Assembly: GCF_000178475.1 (NCBI RefSeq)
Contig: NZ_ADNY01000046.1
Coordinates: forward strand, 1 to 31,913
Length of the DNA stretch: 31,913 bases
Direction: 5' to 3'
From: Lactobacillus amylolyticus DSM 11664
GTDB lineage: Bacteria; Bacillota; Bacilli; Lactobacillales; Lactobacillaceae
Part shown: one piece after another, positions 1 to 7,960 of the stretch
How the letters are laid out: every line of letters begins with the position of its first letter
Position numbering within the stretch: the first letter of the stretch is position 1
Program-made: the position numbers and the translations under genes
The notes under the pieces: model-generated
Told to the model about the DNA's origin: nothing
What the model saw: only the letters and a program-made list of their open reading frames with translations
Databases searched by the model: none

Positions 1-39
1 CAATTTGTTTGCTAATCCTTTTTTGTTTTTTCTAGATAT

Positions 40-615
40 TTAAATAATGGCAAAAATCTGTTGAGCAATTCCAAAGCAAAAGACCGCCAGGCTAGTTGCT
101 CCTAAAATATCGGAAGGGTAGTGCGCTTTTAAACTCAACCGAGAGATGACGACCATCACCCAAATCCCCAATAAAATCAGGGCAAATCCTAAACCAAAAT
201 CTTTGCCAAACAGCTGCAGCAAAATCAACACCATGGTTGTTGCTCCAAGCACGTGCCCGCTTGGAAAGCTGTAGCCATCATCCAAATCGGATGCCATAAT
301 TGGTCGCCGACGCTTGATGGAATGCTTTAACAAAATTCCGAGCAAATCAGTAATGCCAAGGGTACCTAAAACCCAAAGGGCAGTTGTATAGTGATTTTCG
401 TTAATTAAAGCGCTGGCCAATAGGACAGCCCAGACCACCATTAATTTTGGATCGTTCAAAAACGCAATAATCTGCCATTTAAAACCATCTCGCTGCTTCA
501 CTAATTTGTGGTGAAGCCAGTGGTCAAAAAGATTGAAGCGTCGTGAGGTTTTAATATTGAAAATTAATATCAGCAAGATAAGTGCTGATACCAATGAAAC
601 AATAATTTTATCCAT
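40..615 (-). CDS. PAP2-family membrane phosphatase
   Basis: Integral membrane phosphatase of the type 2 phosphatidic acid phosphatase family (PgpB/undecaprenyl-diphosphatase-like), expected to dephosphorylate a lipid phosphate at the membrane. All three family motifs are visible in the 191-aa product: KHSIKRRRP at residues 97-105, PSGH at 118-121 and SR...HYPSD at 158-169, giving the catalytic histidines. Hydrophobic segments lie at about 5-20, 58-72, 80-96, 122-137, 142-160 and 170-188. Length is normal for the short bacterial members. The start follows a weak purine-rich stretch (AAGAAAGA), so the RBS is not strong. The gene runs away from the bsh pseudogene's 3' end on the same strand, with about 95 bases between them. 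The lipid substrate (PGP, C55-PP or PA) cannot be told from sequence. Confidence 0.85.
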   Translation of the reverse strand: MDKIIVSLVSALILLILIFNIKTSRRFNLFDHWLHHKLVKQRDGFKWQIIAFLNDPKLMVVWAVLLASALINENHYTTALWVLGTLGITDLLGILLKHSIKRRRPIMASDLDDGYSFPSGHVLGATTMVLILLQLFGKDFGLGFALILLGIWVMVVISRLSLKAHYPSDILGATSLAVFCFGIAQQIFAII

Positions 616-711
616 TCTTTCTTTTCGTTCCCTAATTTAAGCAAAATTCATTCAACTGTTATTCTAACAGGAATTTAAAATAAGTCGCGGAATTTGAATA
701 AAACTTAAGAA

Positions 712-1537
712 TTAATTTTCTTCATCGAAGACAATTTTATCGTTGATTGGGTAAGTGATTAACTTATCGCTATCCAAGTTTTCTTTGTGCAGATCAACCT
801 CGGTGATGCGCTTGTTGTTGTAGCTGGTGTAGTAGAAGGCACCGGTATCCAAGTTGGTATCATCTGAATAAATAGTGTATTCAAATTGGTTTGGTGCTAC
901 TTCATCCAAGCCTTTTTGTTGTTCAACAGAATGCAAAATATGGAAGTAGGTATCAACATTTTCTTCTTCGCTGTTATGTTTAGGAGCGTTGAATTTATTG
1001 AAGGCTACTCTGACTAAGCGAGATTCTGAGTCCATGCCGCCTGGCAAGTTGTGTGAGCTAAGACCACGGCTGTAGCCATTGAAGTTGACTTCTTTTGAAA
1101 AAGTATTGACTGGCATAGCTGGTGAAAGACTAGCGTAATTGTCAAGGTTGGTCAGTTGCTTAAGGAATTGTGGGTTGTTGGTCAAAAGCTTTTTAGCTGC
1201 ATCAACGCTGGCACATTGACCTAAAACCCATGGAATAAATTCAAATGGGGTAACGTTGTCTTTTCCTTCTTGAACATCAAAGGCTTTGAAGTTGTCAGGA
1301 TAGTTCAGGCCGGCCATGCCCAAGCCTTTTTCATTGGCGGCGTCGAAGTAGAGTGGATATTCATCAGCTACTAAGGCGATTCCGATTAAGGCATAATGCT
1401 GCTTCATATCAGGCATTTTGCGGTATTTGAAATTGTAATTGCGTGGGGTAATTACAACTTCTTGACCAAATGAAATTTCAAGGTCGAGGTTGCGACCAAA
1501 TTAGTGATCCTTAGGACTAAAAACTTGATGTGCACAT
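712..1537 (-). pseudogene. bsh: Bile salt hydrolase (choloylglycine hydrolase) pseudogene
   Basis: Remnant of an Ntn-hydrolase that removes glycine or taurine from conjugated bile salts. The original start is at 1537, where the minus strand reads M-C-T-S with the catalytic Cys2. Three lesions follow. (1) A 2-base loss at about 1520-1527 shifts the frame after codon 4. (2) A TAA at 1503-1501 replaces the Tyr codon before FGRNLDLE. (3) An in-frame deletion of roughly 45-50 codons near 1184-1192 joins AAKKL directly to LTNNP, removing the segment that normally holds the SPLHW region. Downstream family blocks remain: ITPRNY, FDAANEKGLG, SRGL, SRLVR, YTIYS. The largest open part (712-1416) would start after the nucleophile and cannot be active. 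Intact relatives are about 316-338 aa; here about 275 codons survive. A good -10 box remains upstream. Confidence 0.93.
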
Positions 1538-1568
1538 ATGCTATATCTCTTTTCATGTACACTAAATC

Positions 1569-1574
1569 ATTATA
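1569..1574 (-). promoter_or_regulatory. -10 box of the bsh pseudogene
   Basis: A perfect TATAAT on the minus strand, about 32 bases upstream of the original bsh ATG. No good -35 box sits 16-18 bases further up, so strength is unclear. It suggests transcription signals outlived the coding sequence. Confidence 0.4.
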
Positions 1575-1664
1575 ATTTCTAATAATAGTGAAAGTTTACC
1601 TTTTTGGATATAGGGAATCAAGACGTGCAGCCAGATTTATGGAATTTTAAGAAATTTCTTTCTA

Positions 1665-1700
1665 ACGCAAAAATGACCATCCCTTGTGGGACGGTCATTT
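1665..1700 (-). terminator. Rho-independent terminator of tRNA-Ser
   Basis: Thirteen-base-pair stem (AAATGACCGTCCC with GGGATGGTCATTT on the minus strand) around a 4-base loop, followed by TTTT. The single non-Watson-Crick position is G-U on the minus-strand RNA but A-C on the plus-strand RNA, so it acts on the minus strand, eight bases past the tRNA 3' end. Confidence 0.85.
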
Positions 1701-1708
1701 CACTTAAT

Positions 1709-1801
1709 TGGAGGAGAGTACAGGATTTGAACCTGCGCGCCAGGGATAAACCTGGTTCGCCGGATTTCGAGTCCGGTGCATTACCACTCTGCCAACTCTC
1801 C
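1709..1801 (-). tRNA. tRNA-Ser (anticodon CGA)
   Basis: Class II tRNA of 93 bases including an encoded CCA. On the minus strand the 7-bp acceptor is GGAGAGT/ACTCTCC, the D-arm carries GGTAATGC, and the anticodon stem CCGGA/TCCGG encloses CTCGAAA with anticodon CGA, reading UCG. A long variable arm (ACCAGG...CCCTGG) and the T-arm CAGG-TTCAAAT-CCTG follow. The long variable arm fits serine. The base before CCA is T rather than the usual G of tRNA-Ser. It has its own promoter and terminator, so it is a single-gene unit. Confidence 0.95.
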
Positions 1802-1812
1802 AAAACAAAATT

Positions 1813-1841
1813 ATTATAGCAATCTTTTCAAAATAGGTAAA
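1813..1841 (-). promoter_or_regulatory. Promoter of tRNA-Ser
   Basis: Minus strand: -35 TTTACC, exactly 17 bases, -10 TATAAT, ending 11 bases before the tRNA 5' end. A consensus -10 and correct spacing fit a strongly expressed stable RNA gene. Confidence 0.75.
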
Positions 1842-1884
1842 ATAAAATCCTAAAATAATTGCTTATAAATATTTACCAATCAAT

Positions 1885-1914
1885 ATAGAAGAAAAAATTA
1901 TAGAAGAAAAAATT
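1885..1914. repeat. Tandem 15-bp direct repeat
   Basis: Two perfect, adjacent copies of ATAGAAGAAAAAATT, just upstream of the permease promoter. It is probably a slippage product of AT-rich spacer. No function is evident. Confidence 0.8.
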
Positions 1915-1918
1915 GTGA

Positions 1919-1947
1919 TTGCCATATATAAAACAATGTCATAAAAT
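1919..1947 (+). promoter_or_regulatory. Predicted promoter of the amino acid permease
   Basis: -35 TTGCCA, 17-base spacer, -10 TAAAAT, each box matching consensus at five of six positions. The roughly 80-base leader that follows contains a short hairpin (TTGGAGC, GTGT, GTTCCAA near 1965-1982) of unknown role. Confidence 0.55.
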
Positions 1948-2033
1948 TAAAACGAAATGAGAGATTGGAGCGTGTGTTCCAACCCATTTTGGTATATTCA
2001 CTTCTGTTGAATTAGAGAATAACGGTGAAAATT

Positions 2034-3425
2034 ATGACTCATGAAAAGCATAATGCTCCCCAGCTGAAAAGAACTATGTCTGCGGGACAAATGGAAATGA
2101 TCTCTCTTGGCGGTGCCATCGGGGTTGGTTTGTTTATGGGGTCAAGCTCAACGATTAAATGGACTGGGCCTTCGGTTTTGCTGGCTTACATGTTTGTCGG
2201 CCTCATTTTGTACATCGTCATGCGTGCTCTGGGTGAAATGCTGTACGTCAATCCCGGTACTGGCTCCTTTGCCGATTATGCAACCGAATACGTGCATCCC
2301 TTGGCCGGCTATCTAGCGAAATGGGCGAATGTCTTCGAATATATCGTGGTTGGCATGTCCGAAGTCGTTGCCGCGACTGAATATTTGAAATACTGGTGGC
2401 CACACATCAGCGCTCTGTGGTCAGGCATTATCATCATTGCTTTTTTGCTTTTAGCCAACCTGGCATCCGCCAAAGCCTATGCCTCACTTGAATTTTGGTT
2501 TGCCATGATCAAAGTCATCACCATTATTTTGATGATCATCCTCGGCTTTATCGTTATCTTCTTCGGTGTGGGCAACAGCGGTCATCCAACTGGCTTTTCC
2601 AACTTGTGGGCTCACGGTGGCTTCTTTACCGGCGGAGTGAAAGGCTTCTTCTTCTCCATGTCGATCATTGTCGGTTCATATGAAGGAATCGAATTGCTCG
2701 GAATTTCTGCAGGGGAAGTAGCCAACCCGAAAGAAGCGATTGCTAAAAGCGTTAAATCAGTACTTCTAAGAATTTTGATTTTCTACGTTGGTGCGATTTT
2801 CGTAATTGTCACTATCTATCCATGGAATAAGTTGGATTCGCTGGGTTCACCGTTTGTTACGACCTTTGCTAAGGTGGGCATTACAGCAGCAGCCAGCATC
2901 ATCAATTTCGTTGTTTTAACCGCGGCGTTGTCAGGAGCCAATTCCGGCATCTATTCATCGAGTCGGATGCTGTTCAAGCTTTCGCATGACGGGGATGCGC
3001 CAAAGATGTTCAAGCATATTTCCAAGAGAATCGTGCCTGACCGTGCAATCATGGGTATCTCAACTGGAATTTTCGTCGGTTTTATCCTCAACGTGATTGC
3101 TTCTAACTTTAATCACTCCGCGTCCGATCTGTTCGTGGTTGTCTTCAGTTCCTCAGTTCTGCCGGGAATGATCCCATGGTTCGTGATTTTGCTGGCGGAA
3201 TTGCGTTTTCGGAAAAACAATCCGGATATTCTTAAAAAGCATCCCTTTGAGCTGCCGCTTTATCCATTCTCTAATTATTTTGCCTTTGTCATGCTTTTGG
3301 TAATCGTCATTTTCATGTTCATTAATCCTGACACTAGAATTTCGGTTATCGTTGGCGCCTTGGTTTTGATTGCGGCTACGATTGCCTATTTAGTTCGCCA
3401 CAATAGAAAAACCACAAAATATTGA
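2034..3425 (+). CDS. APC-superfamily amino acid permease
   Basis: Cytoplasmic-membrane amino acid/proton symporter of the amino acid transporter (AAT) branch of the APC superfamily. About 463 aa with some 12 hydrophobic segments. The N-terminal family block is clear: MEMISLGGAIGVGLFMGS near residues 20-37, followed by TGPSVLLAY and RALGEMLY, with SYEGIELLGISAGE and SSSRMLF later. Substrate cannot be read from sequence; relatives carry basic, aromatic or branched amino acids, S-methylmethionine or GABA. A GTG at 2025 is also in frame, but the ATG at 2034 is preferred because GGTGA lies 5 bases before it. The base composition is richer in GC than the flanking spacers but like the neighbouring genes. 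The gene is monocistronic: it has its own promoter, and about 70 bases separate it from thyA. Confidence 0.85.
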   Translation: MTHEKHNAPQLKRTMSAGQMEMISLGGAIGVGLFMGSSSTIKWTGPSVLLAYMFVGLILYIVMRALGEMLYVNPGTGSFADYATEYVHPLAGYLAKWANVFEYIVVGMSEVVAATEYLKYWWPHISALWSGIIIIAFLLLANLASAKAYASLEFWFAMIKVITIILMIILGFIVIFFGVGNSGHPTGFSNLWAHGGFFTGGVKGFFFSMSIIVGSYEGIELLGISAGEVANPKEAIAKSVKSVLLRILIFYVGAIFVIVTIYPWNKLDSLGSPFVTTFAKVGITAAASIINFVVLTAALSGANSGIYSSSRMLFKLSHDGDAPKMFKHISKRIVPDRAIMGISTGIFVGFILNVIASNFNHSASDLFVVVFSSSVLPGMIPWFVILLAELRFRKNNPDILKKHPFELPLYPFSNYFAFVMLLVIVIFMFINPDTRISVIVGALVLIAATIAYLVRHNRKTTKY

Positions 3426-3494
3426 GTTCGTCTTTGTAAAAAATCATATATATGGTAGTCTAAAAATGATTGTTTTTTTAAAAGGGGAATAAAA

Positions 3495-4454
3495 ATGGCA
3501 ATTTTGGAACAACCATATTTGGATCTGCTACAAAAAATCATGACAGAAGGCCATGATAAGAGTGACCGGACTGGTACCGGCACCAAGAGTCTTTTTGGTG
3601 CACAAATGCGTTTTGATCTCTCAAAGGGCTTTCCTTTATTAACAACCAAGAGAGTTCCTTTTGGCCTGATTAAAAGCGAGCTTTTGTGGTTCTTAAGAGG
3701 AGACACCAACATTCGCTTCTTGCTGCAGCATAAAAACCATATTTGGGATGAATGGGCCTTTAAGAACTGGGTTAACTCAGATGAATATCAAGGTCCTGAT
3801 ATGACTGATTTTGGTTTGCGCTGCCAGAGCGATCCTGACTTCAACAAGATTTATCAAGAAGAGATGAAAAGATTCGATCAGCGCATCCTCGATGACGAAG
3901 ATTTTGCCAAAAAATACGGCAACTTGGGCGACGTTTACGGTGCACAATGGCGTCACTGGGAGAAGCGCGATGGCAATGGCTTTATCGATCAAATTCATAA
4001 TGTCATTGAACAAATTAAGCATACGCCGGATTCACGCCGCATGATTGTAACGGCATGGAATCCAGAAGACGTGCCAAACAGTGCGCTTCCACCTTGCCAC
4101 GTAATGTTTCAATTTTATATTGCTGACGGCAAGTTGAGCGTGCAGCTTTATCAACGAAGCGGCGACATGTTTTTAGGCGTTCCGTTCAACATTGCCAGCT
4201 ATTCGCTGCTTTTGAATATGATTGCCCGCGAAACTGGCTTAGAGGTCGGCGAATTCATTCATACTTTGGGGGATGCGCATATTTACCGCAACCACTTCAA
4301 GCAAGTTGAAGAGTTGCTAAGCAGAAAGCCTTATGATTCGCCACAATTGTGGCTCAATCCTGACAAAAAGAAGATCGAAGATTTCGAGATGTCTGATATC
4401 AAGGTCTTAGACTACAAGCACCACGACACCATTAAGGCGCCAGTCGCAGTATAG
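3495..4454 (+). CDS. thyA: Thymidylate synthase
   Basis: Makes dTMP from dUMP, using methylene-tetrahydrofolate as carbon donor and reductant and releasing dihydrofolate. The catalytic cysteine is Cys201 in [12 protein letters not shown]. Other family blocks are RTGTGT near residue 22, [19 protein letters not shown], the phosphate-binding [11 protein letters not shown], and [17 protein letters not shown]. At 319 aa it is the long form known from Lactobacillus casei, with an insertion at about residues 90-140 (the acidic [19 protein letters not shown] region) absent from the 264-aa E. coli enzyme. A strong RBS (AAAAGGGGAA) precedes the ATG. folA follows after nine bases, so the dihydrofolate made here is recycled by the next gene's product. 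Confidence 0.98.
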   Translation: MAILEQPYLDLLQKIMTEGHDKSDRTGTGTKSLFGAQMRFDLSKGFPLLTTKRVPFGLIKSELLWFLRGDTNIRFLLQHKNHIWDEWAFKNWVNSDEYQGPDMTDFGLRCQSDPDFNKIYQEEMKRFDQRILDDEDFAKKYGNLGDVYGAQWRHWEKRDGNGFIDQIHNVIEQIKHTPDSRRMIVTAWNPEDVPNSALPPCHVMFQFYIADGKLSVQLYQRSGDMFLGVPFNIASYSLLLNMIARETGLEVGEFIHTLGDAHIYRNHFKQVEELLSRKPYDSPQLWLNPDKKKIEDFEMSDIKVLDYKHHDTIKAPVAV

Positions 4455-4463
4455 AGGTAAATT

Positions 4464-4967
4464 ATGATTACGTTTGTATGGGCTGAAGATGAGCAGCATG
4501 GCATCGGCTATCAAGGACATTTGCCTTGGCATCTGCCGGCTGACATGAAGCATTTTAAAGAAAAAACGCTGGGTCATCCCGTTTTAATGGGAAGAAAGAC
4601 TTTTGCCAGCTTGCCGCACCTATTGCCTAAAAGGCAGCATTTGGTGTTAACGCATAATATTGATTTTCAAAAAAAGTACGTGGACAATCCGCAAGTTTCA
4701 GTCTTCTTGAATGAGCAAGACCTATTAAAATATCTGGCTGCTCATCAGGCAGATGATATTAAAGCCATCGGTGGCGTCTCAATTTTTAAACTGCTGGAGA
4801 AACAGGTCGATGTGCTTGAAAAAACTGTCATTCATCACAGGTTTGAGGTTGATACCTACATGCCCGAGATCGATTATTCAGACTTTAAAATTATTAAAAA
4901 AGAGCAGCATGAGCCAGATGAACGCAACAAGTTTGCCTATGATTTTCTGACTTATAAAAGAAAGTAA
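4464..4967 (+). CDS. folA: Dihydrofolate reductase
   Basis: NADPH-dependent reduction of dihydrofolate to tetrahydrofolate, regenerating the cofactor spent by thymidylate synthase. At 167 aa it has the usual length. The family blocks are GIGYQGHLPWHLPADMKHFK, with the catalytic acid Asp27, then MGRKTFASLP (NADPH binding) and AIGGVSIFKLL near residues 103-113. The start has GAGG seven bases upstream, inside the spacer after thyA, which supports translational linkage. A hairpin terminator begins one base after the stop, so thyA-folA forms a two-gene unit. It is the target of trimethoprim, and no obvious resistance-type divergence can be judged by eye. Confidence 0.97.
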   Translation: MITFVWAEDEQHGIGYQGHLPWHLPADMKHFKEKTLGHPVLMGRKTFASLPHLLPKRQHLVLTHNIDFQKKYVDNPQVSVFLNEQDLLKYLAAHQADDIKAIGGVSIFKLLEKQVDVLEKTVIHHRFEVDTYMPEIDYSDFKIIKKEQHEPDERNKFAYDFLTYKRK

Positions 4968-4996
4968 AGAATCCCGCATTTTTGCAGGATTCTTTT
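4968..4996 (+). terminator. Terminator of thyA-folA
   Basis: AGAATCC paired with GGATTCT, extended by CGC/GC with a loop of T bases, then TTTT. It starts immediately after the folA stop codon. Confidence 0.8.
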
Positions 4997-5043
4997 AGTA
5001 TAAGTTATAATATATGCATAGATTTTTAGGTGAGGGAAAATTT

Positions 5044-6754
5044 ATGGACGAAAAGCAAACTAGTTTAAATGGTCTGACGCACGAAGAGGTCAAGCAGCGC
5101 GTCCAGTCTGGCAAAGTCAACAAGGCGGTGGACGATCAGATTGGCTCTTTCCGCAACCGTGCTTGCCCGCCAGTAGGTCATGCTGCACGATATGAAGAGC
5201 ATCGAAGCTTTGGCGCATGTCAATGTCCTTTGCGTCGATAAAACCGGGACCATTACCGAGCCGAAGATGGGCGTTGAAAAAGCCATCGTTTCAAAGGCCA
5301 GTCCTGCATTGAGTTAAGACTAGCTCCACCAAGAGATTGCTGATTTTGCCAAAAACATGCCCGCAGATAATTCCATGATGAAGGCTATCCATGACTTTTT
5401 CAAAAATGGCGTGTGCGAGGCGACGCAAATTGTTCCCTTCACCTCAGTTAACAAGTTTTCGGCTGTAGTTTTTGATAGTAAAACTTTAGTTATTGGCGCG
5501 CCGGAAATGGTACTGCGCGATCAGTTCGCCGAATACAAAGATTAATTTGAAAGCTTTGCCAATTAAGGCTACCAGGTTTTGATCGTAGCGGAATATCCAA
5601 AAGTCTTGAGCGAGGATAATTCTGCCCTGACTGAAGCGGTTACGCCTTTGGGCTATATTCTACTGACCAATCCGATTAGAAAAGAAGCCAAATCCACCTT
5701 CCAGTATTTTGCCAAGCAGAGCGTGGATATCAAGGCTATTTCCGGTGACAACCCAGTCACGGTAGCCCGCGTCACTAATCAAACCGAAATTAGCGGGGCA
5801 GATAAATATCTTGACGCGCAGACGATTCAAGAAGGCGGCTATGAGAAAGCGGTTAAAAACTGCAATGTCTTTGGCCGCGTTAAACCTGCGCAAAAGCGAA
5901 AATTCGTTGAGGCACTGCAAAAGCAGGGCAATACTGTTGCCATGACGGGTGATGGGGTCAACGATATTTTGGCAATGAAAAAAGCTGATTGTTCCATTGC
6001 CATGGCTTCAGGCAATTTAGCTTCGGTTCAAGCTTCGCAAGTGGTTCTGCTGGATTCAAATTTTGTCAGAATGCCAGAAGTGGTCAATGAAGGACGCCGC
6101 GTGGTCAACAATGTCCAGCGTTCAGCCAGTCTGTTTTTGGTTAAAAATATTTTCTCATTCCTGATGGCAATTTTTGCTTTGGTCATGACCATCAACTATC
6201 CGCTTCAGCCTTCACAAATTACGATGATTTCCGCTTTTACGATCGGTCTGCCTTCATTCCTGCTTGTACTTGAAGAAAATGAGCAGCGCATCCGCGGCAA
6301 ATTCATTCCCAATCTGCTGGCAAAAGCCTTTTCAGGTGGTCTAACCGATTGGCTGGCCGTAGGCATTTTGGTAATTGCCGGTTCCTTCATCAATTTAGAT
6401 CATGATCAAGTAGGGACCACGGCAACTATGCTGCTGATATTGGTCGGCATCATGGTTATGTATCACATTTCCGCACCACTGAAAAAATTCCGAGCAGCCG
6501 TCATGGCAGTCTCAATCATCGGCGTGATTTTATCCATCATTTTCTTGCATGGCTTGTTCTCATTAACCATACTGCGGACAAGATCAATCTTTGTTTTGCT
6601 CGTTTTGTTCTTTGCTGCGGTCACGGTCTTTAGATGGATGTCGCATATTTCAGATGGGATTGCCGAAGTGCTGGTCGTGTTTGATCAAAAAGGCAAAGAC
6701 ATGACTTTTGCTGACCTGCACGAAGCTTATCAGCGTGGCAGAAAAAATAATTAA
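5044..6754 (+). pseudogene. Cation-transporting P-type ATPase, deleted and multiply stopped
   Basis: Remnant of an E1-E2 cation pump. The start at 5044 has GGTGAGGG upstream and opens with MDEKQTSLNGLTHEEV, the usual N-terminus of the lactobacillus family. About 40 codons later the reading jumps frame to LALSATVLARQ, which belongs just before the phosphorylation site. The actuator domain and first membrane helices (about 200 codons) are therefore gone. From there one frame continues, with five in-frame stops: TAG 5174-5176, TAA 5315-5317, TAG 5321-5323, TAA 5543-5545 and TAA 5564-5566. DKTGT (5237-5251) and TGDGVND (5945-5965) are still readable, and the C-terminal membrane part is open from 5579. 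The ion is unknown. It cannot make a working pump. Confidence 0.92.
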
Positions 6755-6763
6755 AAAAATTAT

Positions 6764-6792
6764 TTGACAATCTTAAAATCAGATGATAGATT
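6764..6792 (+). promoter_or_regulatory. Promoter of the metQNI T-box transcript
   Basis: Consensus -35 TTGACA, 17-base spacer, -10 TAGATT. It starts just after the ATPase remnant's stop codon and about 20-25 bases before the T-box leader structure. Confidence 0.65.
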
Positions 6793-6814
6793 ATTAACAA
6801 CGAATTAAAAAAAC

Positions 6815-7070
6815 ATCTTGAAAAGCAGAGTAGCTATCGTTTTTATTGTTAAAGAGAACTGACAGTTGGTGAGAGTCAGTCAATAAGGCATAGTGAACAT
6901 GGGCTTGGAATGATGATTATCAGTGATATTTAGCTGATAACGGGTTTGCATCCGTTAACATTGCAAGCTGTTTCTTGACAGCTAATGAGGTTTATCCGCG
7001 TGAGCGGGTAGACGAATTAAAGGTGGTAAAACGAAGCACTCGTCCTTTTCAATGGGATGAGTGCTTTTTT
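6815..7070 (+). promoter_or_regulatory. T-box riboswitch, methionine-type
   Basis: Leader RNA that binds uncharged tRNA and decides between antitermination and termination. Stem I shows the AG-bulge and distal-loop signature (AGAGAACTGACAGTTGGTGA near 6852-6871). The specifier loop reads GTGAAC-ATG before GGCTT, which pairs with AAGC on the 5' side, so the specifier is ATG (Met). The T-box bulge sequence is AAAGGTGGTAAAACG at 7019-7033. Its UGGU complements an ACCA tRNA end, as expected for tRNA-Met, although the usual ACC after GGTGGT is replaced by AAA. Low charged tRNA-Met should switch on the Met transporter downstream. Confidence 0.9.
7034..7070 (+). terminator. Regulated terminator of the Met T-box
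   Basis: AAGCACTCGTCC paired with GGGATGAGTGCTT, then a run of T bases. Its 5' arm directly follows the T-box motif, so antiterminator and terminator are mutually exclusive. Confidence 0.88.
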
Positions 7071-7093
7071 CATTGCCAAAAGGGGGAATACAA

Positions 7094-7948
7094 ATGAGAA
7101 GAAGACGCAGAAATACGATTGTTTGGTCAATTATTGTCCTGGTAATTCTAGTAGCCGGCTGGTTTAGTTTTGGACCAGGCCTCAACTTCGGAAGCAATAA
7201 TTCCAAAGTTGTTACCGTCGGGGTTGTCGGCGAAAGCAAAGGTGATGAAGCAATTTGGAAGAGCATTGCTAAGACCGCCAAAGAAAAATATGGCATTACG
7301 ATTAAAACCAAGAACTTTACTGACTACAACCAGCCAAACAAAGCTTTGAAGTCAGGCGATATTGACTTGAATGCCTTTCAGCACTACGCATTTTTGAAGT
7401 CTTGGAATAAGTCAAATGGCGGCGGCATTGTAGCAATCGGTAGAACCTACATTGCTCCAATTCGTCTTTACTCAAAGAAGTACAAGAAGCTGAGTGATTT
7501 GCCTGATGGTGCCACAATTGCCATTCCAAATGACGCAACTAATGAATCAAGAGCGCTCTTCGTATTAAAGAATGCCGGTTTGATTAAATTGCGTTCTGGC
7601 AAGACTTTGGTAACTGTAGCCGATATCACTGACAATCCTAACAACTACAAGATTAAGGAAGTAGCTGCCGAACAAACCGGCCGTGTTCTTTCTTCAGTAG
7701 ACGCAGCCGTTGTCAACAACGACTATGCTAGCGCGGATGGTTTGACTGATAAGCAAGCAATCTATATCGAACCAATCAACAAGGATTCTAAGCAATGGAT
7801 CAACATCATCTGCTGCAAGAAGGGTCAACAGAACAAGAAGATTTACCAAGAAGTTGTTAAGGCTTACCAAACCGCAGAAACTAAGAAGTTAATCAAGAAG
7901 TACTACGGCAACACTGAAATTGCAGCTTGGGACGTTAAGTTGAAGTAG
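7094..7948 (+). CDS. metQ: Methionine ABC transporter substrate-binding protein (NlpA/MetQ family)
   Basis: Binds methionine outside the membrane and delivers it to MetI. The 284-aa product has an Arg-rich start (MRRRRRN), one hydrophobic segment at about 9-28, then the NlpA fold with VGVVGESKGDEAIWKSI, DYNQPNKALKSGDIDLNAFQHYAFL, IAIPNDATNESRAL and AAVVNNDYA. No lipobox cysteine follows the hydrophobic stretch, so it is probably held by an uncleaved N-terminal anchor rather than by a lipid. The ATG at 7094 has AGGGGG eight bases upstream; a longer reading from 7061 would start inside the terminator and is rejected. It is the first gene after the Met T-box, followed by metN 12 bases later. Confidence 0.93.
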   Translation: MRRRRRNTIVWSIIVLVILVAGWFSFGPGLNFGSNNSKVVTVGVVGESKGDEAIWKSIAKTAKEKYGITIKTKNFTDYNQPNKALKSGDIDLNAFQHYAFLKSWNKSNGGGIVAIGRTYIAPIRLYSKKYKKLSDLPDGATIAIPNDATNESRALFVLKNAGLIKLRSGKTLVTVADITDNPNNYKIKEVAAEQTGRVLSSVDAAVVNNDYASADGLTDKQAIYIEPINKDSKQWINIICCKKGQQNKKIYQEVVKAYQTAETKKLIKKYYGNTEIAAWDVKLK

Positions 7949-7960
7949 GAGGACAGACGA

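Noticed and set aside
656..670. Perfect small hairpin CTGTTA-TTC-TAACAG between the PAP2 gene and bsh
   Set aside because: The stem is only 6 bp and AT-rich with no T-run on either strand, so it is too weak to call a terminator.
1604..1819. Open frames of 71 and 61 codons on both strands across 1604-1819
   Set aside because: They are readings of the tRNA-Ser gene and its terminator.
1885..1914. CRISPR-like repeat
   Set aside because: Only two adjacent 15-bp copies with no spacers; a simple tandem duplication.
3436..3481. AATCAT...ATGATT followed by a T-run after the permease
   Set aside because: A 6-bp AT-rich stem with an 18-base loop is unlikely to terminate efficiently; not listed.
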